This document shows, piece after piece, positions 60,678 to 64,000 of a stretch of 64,000 nucleotides of DNA; position 1 is the stretch's first letter, and the number at the start of each line of letters is the position of its first letter. A program made the position numbers and the translations under genes. Where the stretch lies: NCBI RefSeq assembly GCF_004923315.1, contig NZ_CP039647.1, positions 372,001 to 436,000 of the forward strand. The letters are read 5' to 3'. Below the pieces are notes generated by a model. It saw only the letters and a list, made by a program, of their open reading frames with translations, was not told where the DNA came from and did no database searches. The DNA is from Azospirillum sp. TSA2s (GTDB lineage Bacteria > Pseudomonadota > Alphaproteobacteria > Azospirillales > Azospirillaceae).

Positions 60678-60935
60678 ATGGGCCGTATGATATCCAGCAG
60701 AGAGTTCAATCAGAACCCAAGCAAAGCGAAGCGAGCAGCCGAGGATGGTCCGGTGATCGTCACCGATCGCGGGGAGCCGGCTTTCGTGCTGCTGCGCTAC
60801 GACACCTATCAACGCCTGTCGGGCGAACAGGGCGGTTCCATCGTCGAGTTGCTGCGCCAGGAGGATGCCAGTGCCGACGTCGATTTCGAGCCGGCGCGGA
60901 TCGACGACATAGCCCGGCCGGCGGTGCTGGACTGA
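60678..60935 (+). CDS. Phd/YefM-family antitoxin (module 1)
   Basis: An 85-residue antitoxin. The N-terminal Phd/YefM DNA-binding fold reads MISSREFNQNPSKAKRAAED, then GPVIVTDRGEPAFVLLRYDTY, and an acidic C-terminal tail binds the toxin. Its stop shares one base with the toxin start at 60935, so translation is coupled. ATG codons at 60678 and 60687 and a GTG at 60669 are all possible starts. It neutralises the PIN toxin and represses the operon. Confidence 0.88.
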   Translation: MGRMISSREFNQNPSKAKRAAEDGPVIVTDRGEPAFVLLRYDTYQRLSGEQGGSIVELLRQEDASADVDFEPARIDDIARPAVLD

Positions 60936-61351
60936 TGTTCCTGCTCGACACCAACGCCATTTCCGAACTGCGGCGGCCGGTGCGGGCCCACCCCGGCCTG
61001 CTCGCCTGGGCGGGCGGCGTGTCGCCGGCCGACCTATTTTTTCCCGCCATCACCCTGTTCAAGGTCGAGCTGGGCGCAGGGCAGGTCGGCCGCCGGGATG
61101 CCGCCCAAGGGGCGGTGCTGCGCGCCTGGATCGACACCCAGGTGATACCGGCCTTCCGTGGCCGCATCCTGCCGGTGGATGCCGAGGTGGCTCAGCGCTG
61201 TGCGACGCTCCACGTTCCTGACCCTCGGCCACAGGGCGACAGCCTGATCGCGGCCACCGCGCTCGTTCATCGCTTGACCGTCGTGACCCGCAACGTGCGT
61301 GATTTCGAGCCGATGGGCGTTGCACTGCTCAACCCCTGGATCAGCAACTGA
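60935..61351 (+). CDS. vapC: PIN-domain ribonuclease toxin, VapC/FitB type (module 1)
   Basis: A 138-residue PIN-domain protein. Acidic active-site residues appear at Asp5 (FLLDTNAISEL), in the ITLFKVELGAG segment, and in the third cluster DSLIAATALVHRLTVVTRNVRDF. Such toxins cleave tRNA or other RNA when the antitoxin is degraded. The partner is a Phd-type rather than a VapB-type antitoxin, a known mix. The gene follows the antitoxin without a gap. Confidence 0.9.
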   Translation: MFLLDTNAISELRRPVRAHPGLLAWAGGVSPADLFFPAITLFKVELGAGQVGRRDAAQGAVLRAWIDTQVIPAFRGRILPVDAEVAQRCATLHVPDPRPQGDSLIAATALVHRLTVVTRNVRDFEPMGVALLNPWISN

Positions 61352-61700
61352 CCCCCTCCAGCCTTTCCAGAAACCGCCCGTCGCCAAGAGACTGTCCGAC
61401 ACGGCCGACAGCAATCTGATCGCTCTTTCTTCCTTGTCTGAGGTGGACCGCAGGCAGGTAAGTGACATGTCGCGAGGGATCGGACCTGCCGCGCTACTCC
61501 GTCTCGAACGGCCATGCTGGTAAAACGAGAGGGGCTTGTCTCAGCGACTTGTCCACGCGCGGGGCCGTCAGCCCTGGCGTCCTGCGCAACAACGCCGGTC
61601 GGCTTAAGCAGCTGAACTTATTGGGCAGGTTTGACATCGTCCAGCTTGCGGAGAGCGCGACGATCACCAGCGCTGGCGCGCACGCCTGAGCGGCCAGGAT
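61352..61700. other. Gap without a recognisable gene between the two toxin-antitoxin modules
   Basis: I find no convincing reading frame, repeat or RNA gene in these roughly 350 bases. The regulatory region of module 2 follows at 61713. Confidence 0.45.
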
Positions 61701-61712
61701 GTGTCGCTCTAA

Positions 61713-61780
61713 AGTAGTGAAAACACTACTCACTCATTGACGCAGGCCAGCACTGTTCATATAGTAGTGAGATCACTACA
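61713..61780 (+). promoter_or_regulatory. Promoter and double operator of toxin-antitoxin module 2
   Basis: GTAGTG-AAAA-CACTAC (61714-61729) and GTAGTG-AGAT-CACTAC (61764-61779) are two perfect dyads exactly 50 bases apart. Between them lies a promoter: TTGACG at 61737-61742, 17 bases, then TATAGT at 61760-61765. The second operator covers the -10 and the first lies just upstream of the -35. AAGGAAG follows as ribosome binding site before the ATG at 61792. This layout is as expected for antitoxin autorepression, possibly by looping. Confidence 0.75.
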
Positions 61781-61791
61781 AGGAAGCTGAG

Positions 61792-62037
61792 ATGCGTCGC
61801 ACCGTATCCGCAGCCGACGCCAATCGGCATTTCTCCGAGATCCTCGGGCAAGCCATCATCGGGCACACCGTGATCATCACCAAGCGTGGACAGCCGGTGG
61901 CGCAGTTGGCGCCTTATGATCGGTCTGCCGCCAAAACCGATGGCGGCTCGGCTTGGAACCGTCTGTTCCAGACGCTGGAAGATGGCGTGGACCTCGGGGA
62001 CGAGCGGTTTGACCGTGACGCCCTTTATGACCGGTAA
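61792..62037 (+). CDS. Phd/YefM-family antitoxin (module 2)
   Basis: An 81-residue antitoxin. RRTVSAADANRHFSEILGQA, then HTVIITKRGQPVAQLAPYD, are the Phd/YefM DNA-binding landmarks; the C-terminal part (WNRLFQTLEDGVDLGDERF) is the acidic toxin-binding tail. Its own operator region at 61713-61780 is the clearest regulatory structure in the window. The toxin gene starts 5 bases after its stop. Confidence 0.9.
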   Translation: MRRTVSAADANRHFSEILGQAIIGHTVIITKRGQPVAQLAPYDRSAAKTDGGSAWNRLFQTLEDGVDLGDERFDRDALYDR

Positions 62038-62042
62038 CCGCC

Positions 62043-62495
62043 ATGCGCTTCACGCTCGACACGAACATCTTGGTCTACGCGGTCGACCGATCCGCCGGGA
62101 AGCGGCACCATCAGGCTGTTAGCTTGATCCACCGCCTCCCTGGCCGGGACTGCGTGTTGACGCTCCAATCTCTGGCAGAGCTCTTCCGCACCCTCACCGG
62201 CGCGAAGCAGGGCATCCCGCCGGGGCGAGCAACAGAAATTGTCCAGCAGTGGCGCGACATATTGCCGGTGGTGGCGGCGGACGACGCGTGCCTCACGGAC
62301 GCCATGGACGCAGTTACCCACCATGGCTGGTCGTTTTGGGATGCGATGATCTGGGCGACAGCAAAGCGTCACGAGTGCCGGCTCCTCCTGTCGGAAGATG
62401 GTCAGGCCGGTCGTACGCTGGGTGGAGTCACCATCATCAACCCGTTTGCCGATGGCCCGCAGCCTCTTCTTGATCAGGCGCTGGGCGTGAACTGA
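62043..62495 (+). CDS. vapC: PIN-domain ribonuclease toxin, VapC type (module 2)
   Basis: A 150-residue PIN-domain protein. The first acidic residue is Asp6 (FTLDTNILVYAVD), followed by TLQSLAELFRTLTGAK, SFWDAMIWATAKRHECRLLLSED with two further acidic positions, and a C-terminal GGVTIINPFAD. It is an RNA-cleaving toxin controlled by the Phd-type protein upstream. It is clearly different from toxin 1 in length and sequence. Confidence 0.92.
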   Translation: MRFTLDTNILVYAVDRSAGKRHHQAVSLIHRLPGRDCVLTLQSLAELFRTLTGAKQGIPPGRATEIVQQWRDILPVVAADDACLTDAMDAVTHHGWSFWDAMIWATAKRHECRLLLSEDGQAGRTLGGVTIINPFADGPQPLLDQALGVN

Positions 62496-62764
62496 ACGCG
62501 ATCTGCCGTTTGTTAAGTGAACGCCAGTTGCCGATGCATGCACATGGTCCAGGTCTCTTCCTCGCCAAGACAGGGGCCACCCGCAAGTACGTTCTGCCGT
62601 CCAGCTCGGATGGTGGTGGCCATGGGGCAATGGGCAGGCGAACCCTGGCCCCGGGTCCGCGGCCTCGCGATGTCTTGCGTCTTGCTCCGGGTCAGGTGTG
62701 CGGCCTCTAGTTTGGCCATCTCCTCAGCCACCAACCGCTCATGCTCATGGAACAGGTTCAGCGC
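62496..62764. other. Region between module 2 and the IS5 fragment
   Basis: On the minus strand a 73-codon frame (62513-62734) includes EEMAKLEAAHLTRSKTQDIA. I do not recognise it, and it continues open towards the IS5 end, so it may be the 3' part of a gene cut by that element. The evidence is too thin for a gene call. Confidence 0.25.
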
Positions 62765-63439
62765 GACATTGGTGCAGAGCTCAGCACGTTGACGGACTCC
62801 GCCCTGGGCAGTTGGCGTTCAGACGACCTTGCGGGAAACCGGCATCCTGAGGCCGGTCATGATGTTGAGGACCTGGCAGCCGACGCGGGCCTCGACCTTC
62901 TGCGTCGGCAGAGTCCGGGCGTGCAGGCCGCGGCCGATCAACTGCTTGTACCTCAGCATCGCGACCTCGCCCAAGGAGCGGCGTCCGTAGCGGACCGCCC
63001 GCTGCCAGCCCAGCCGACCGCGCTCGTTGATCAACTGGATGTGGCGATCGCGTTGGCTGGGGGTGGTGTCGGCCGTGTCGCTCGGCACCGCCGTCGAGCG
63101 CGGTGGAATGATCACCGCCGCGACCGGGCTGTGGGCGACCACGGTCCGATAAATCGGGTCCCCATCGTAGAGGCCGTCCGCGATAACGGTCGCGATCGGG
63201 CGCATGATCTGATCGAGCAAGGGGCCGACCAAAGAGGCGTCGCCCTCGTCCGTGGCGGTCAGCGTGGACGCGAGGATCTCGCCGGTATCTGGGTCAACAC
63301 CCGGATGCAGTTTCCGCCACGTCCGATGCGCCGTGCATTTCCAGGTGCCACTCCCCGGTGCCGAACACCTTCAACCCGGTGGCATCGATCAGAACGCTCA
63401 CCAGCCCCTCCACCGTCGCCAGGGCGGTCGCCACCGCTG
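62765..63439 (-). mobile_element. Truncated IS5-family element
   Basis: The left end GACATTGGTGC (62765-62775) equals the left end of the IS5 element at 58827, and the stop codon lies the same 54 bases inside. The sequence then follows that element closely until about 63439, where similarity stops inside the transposase gene. The N-terminal part (about 120 codons) and the right end are missing. Confidence 0.7.
62819..63439 (-). pseudogene. IS5-family transposase fragment with an 8-base deletion
   Basis: The frame includes ATVEGLVSVLIDATGLKVFG and GTGEWHLE, then breaks. Compared with the copy at 58881, eight bases (AGCACGGC) are missing between two GCACGGC direct repeats, a typical replication-slip deletion. 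After it HRTWRKLHPGVDPDTGEILA continues in the shifted frame to 62819. Truncated at the 5' end and frame-shifted, it is inactive. Confidence 0.75.
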
Positions 63440-63673
63440 GGCGACCGGGCCCAACACGGGGGCAAGCCGAAGCCGGGAGCCACCTTGCAGGAAATGATCG
63501 ACCGGGGTCTGCTCACCCCGGACGACGATGGAGCCCATTGGCTGACGGCCCGCTTTACCGACATGGGCATCGCGGCATTGCGACGTATAGACGGCGACAA
63601 GAGGGCATTGCCGCCTGAAAAAATACCGACAGCTCCTCCACAAGCTTGGAGTGGGGCGCCTGGTGGACGATAA
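63440..63673 (+). pseudogene. Possible 3' fragment of a gene broken by the IS5 element
   Basis: Directly after the IS5 break, a plus-strand frame reads KPKPGATLQEMIDRGLLTPD, then DGAHWLTARFTDMGIAALRR, and ends at a TAA at 63671. It looks like the end of a small protein with a plausible secondary-structure pattern. No start codon with ribosome binding site lies before the break. I do not recognise the family. Confidence 0.3.
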
Positions 63674-63737
63674 TGGGCCGGTGGGTCCGTCGCTGAGACG
63701 GCCTGCGCTCTATACCCGTAAAGGAAAACAGAAAGTG

Positions 63738-63989
63738 ATGTTGAACACGGACTTCGGCGAACCCCTCGACAAGCTCTGCCCGAAGTGCGGGAGCGCAAAC
63801 CTCATCCACAGCGTGGAAGCGCAGGCGGTCCGTTTCCCCTATGGGCCCGGGGACGTCCTGATGGCGACCGTCGATGTGCAGGTCCCTGTTACCACGTGCG
63901 GCGCCTGCGGGGACGCCTGGACTGATGCCCGAGCAGAGAGCGTCCGGGAGGAAGCCGTCTTGCAGCGCCTTGCTGAGTTGAAGGCCTGA
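63738..63989 (+). CDS. Small YgiT-type zinc-finger protein
   Basis: An 83-residue protein with two Cys-x2-Cys pairs, LCPKCGSANL and TTCGACGDAW, about 45 residues apart. This is the zinc-binding arrangement of YgiT/MqsA-type N-terminal domains, and CGDAWTDARAESVREEAV after the second pair fits that group. MqsA-like proteins are antitoxins, but many short YgiT-type proteins stand alone. AAGGAAAACAGAAAG precedes the ATG at 63738. Its partner, if any, would be beyond the window edge. Confidence 0.7.
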   Translation: MLNTDFGEPLDKLCPKCGSANLIHSVEAQAVRFPYGPGDVLMATVDVQVPVTTCGACGDAWTDARAESVREEAVLQRLAELKA

Positions 63990-64000
63990 GAGGTCTGCCG

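Noticed and set aside
1..64000. CRISPR array, tRNA or rRNA genes
   Set aside because: No regularly spaced repeats and no cloverleaf or rRNA-like sequence were noticed on reading both strands; a short tRNA could still be missed without a search tool.

Overview
The window is high-G+C DNA (about two thirds G+C by eye) with densely packed genes and short Shine-Dalgarno spacings. The content (many ABC solute-binding proteins, LysR regulators, amino-acid and amine catabolism genes, IS5/IS6-type transposases) suggests an alphaproteobacterium of the Azospirillum/Rhodospirillales or Rhizobiales kind, perhaps from a megaplasmid or chromid. That placement is inference: there is no rRNA, tRNA or housekeeping marker here.

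Layout. (1) 0.2-17.7 kb is a catabolic cluster. It holds a crotonase and CoA-transferase pair, a Leu/Ile/Val-type solute-binding protein, an FAD oxidoreductase and M19 dipeptidase on the minus strand, and a LysR gene divergent from a long plus-strand operon. That operon runs M81 peptidase - ureidoglycolate lyase-like - oligopeptide-type solute-binding protein - aminotransferase - second M81 peptidase - DMT transporter - M20 amidohydrolase - D-2-hydroxyacid dehydrogenase. Both solute-binding proteins lack permease and ATPase genes here. (2) 17.8-21.4 kb is IS debris (IS256-like tail, an IS6 element with a nonsense codon, two IS5 N-terminal remnants) around a small tautomerase/SDR/LysR module. 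(3) 21.7-35.6 kb holds a LysR gene, a DAO-family oxidoreductase divergent from an Lrp gene, a complete peptide-type ABC transporter, two dehalogenase-type HAD genes, a class III aminotransferase, a two-domain GNAT and a PuuB-like oxidoreductase. (4) 35.6-44.5 kb is a six-gene minus-strand operon (M20 deacetylase, GhrA-like reductase, cupin, aldehyde dehydrogenase, tartrate/D-malate-type dehydrogenase, succinate-semialdehyde dehydrogenase), then a second GNAT paralogue and a DMT transporter. (5) 44.5-54.9 kb has a DAO oxidoreductase divergent from a translationally coupled HyuA-HyuB-[2Fe-2S]-flavoprotein operon, then a LysR gene and a trimethylamine-dehydrogenase-like demethylase. (6) 54.9-64 kb is a mobile, stress-related end: an IS6 element that appears to cut a gene, LysR/WrbA/MFS, an IS5 element, a RibD/DHFR-like protein, two Phd-PIN toxin-antitoxin modules, another IS5 fragment and a YgiT-type zinc protein.

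How the genes fit together. Regions 3-5 read as a nitrogen/carbon scavenging island. A small amide, opine, peptide or N-modified amino acid would be imported by the ABC system, opened by amidohydrolases or the ATP-dependent hydantoinase/oxoprolinase pair, oxidised by three DAO flavoproteins and a TMADH-like enzyme, transaminated, and passed through aldehyde dehydrogenases towards succinate. The substrate cannot be named from sequence. The least ordinary combinations are the HyuAB-plus-HcnAB-like operon beside a DAO gene, the paired GNAT and paired HAD genes, the twin M81 peptidases, an SDR without its catalytic tyrosine, and two toxin-antitoxin modules whose operators have the same geometry but different inner bases.
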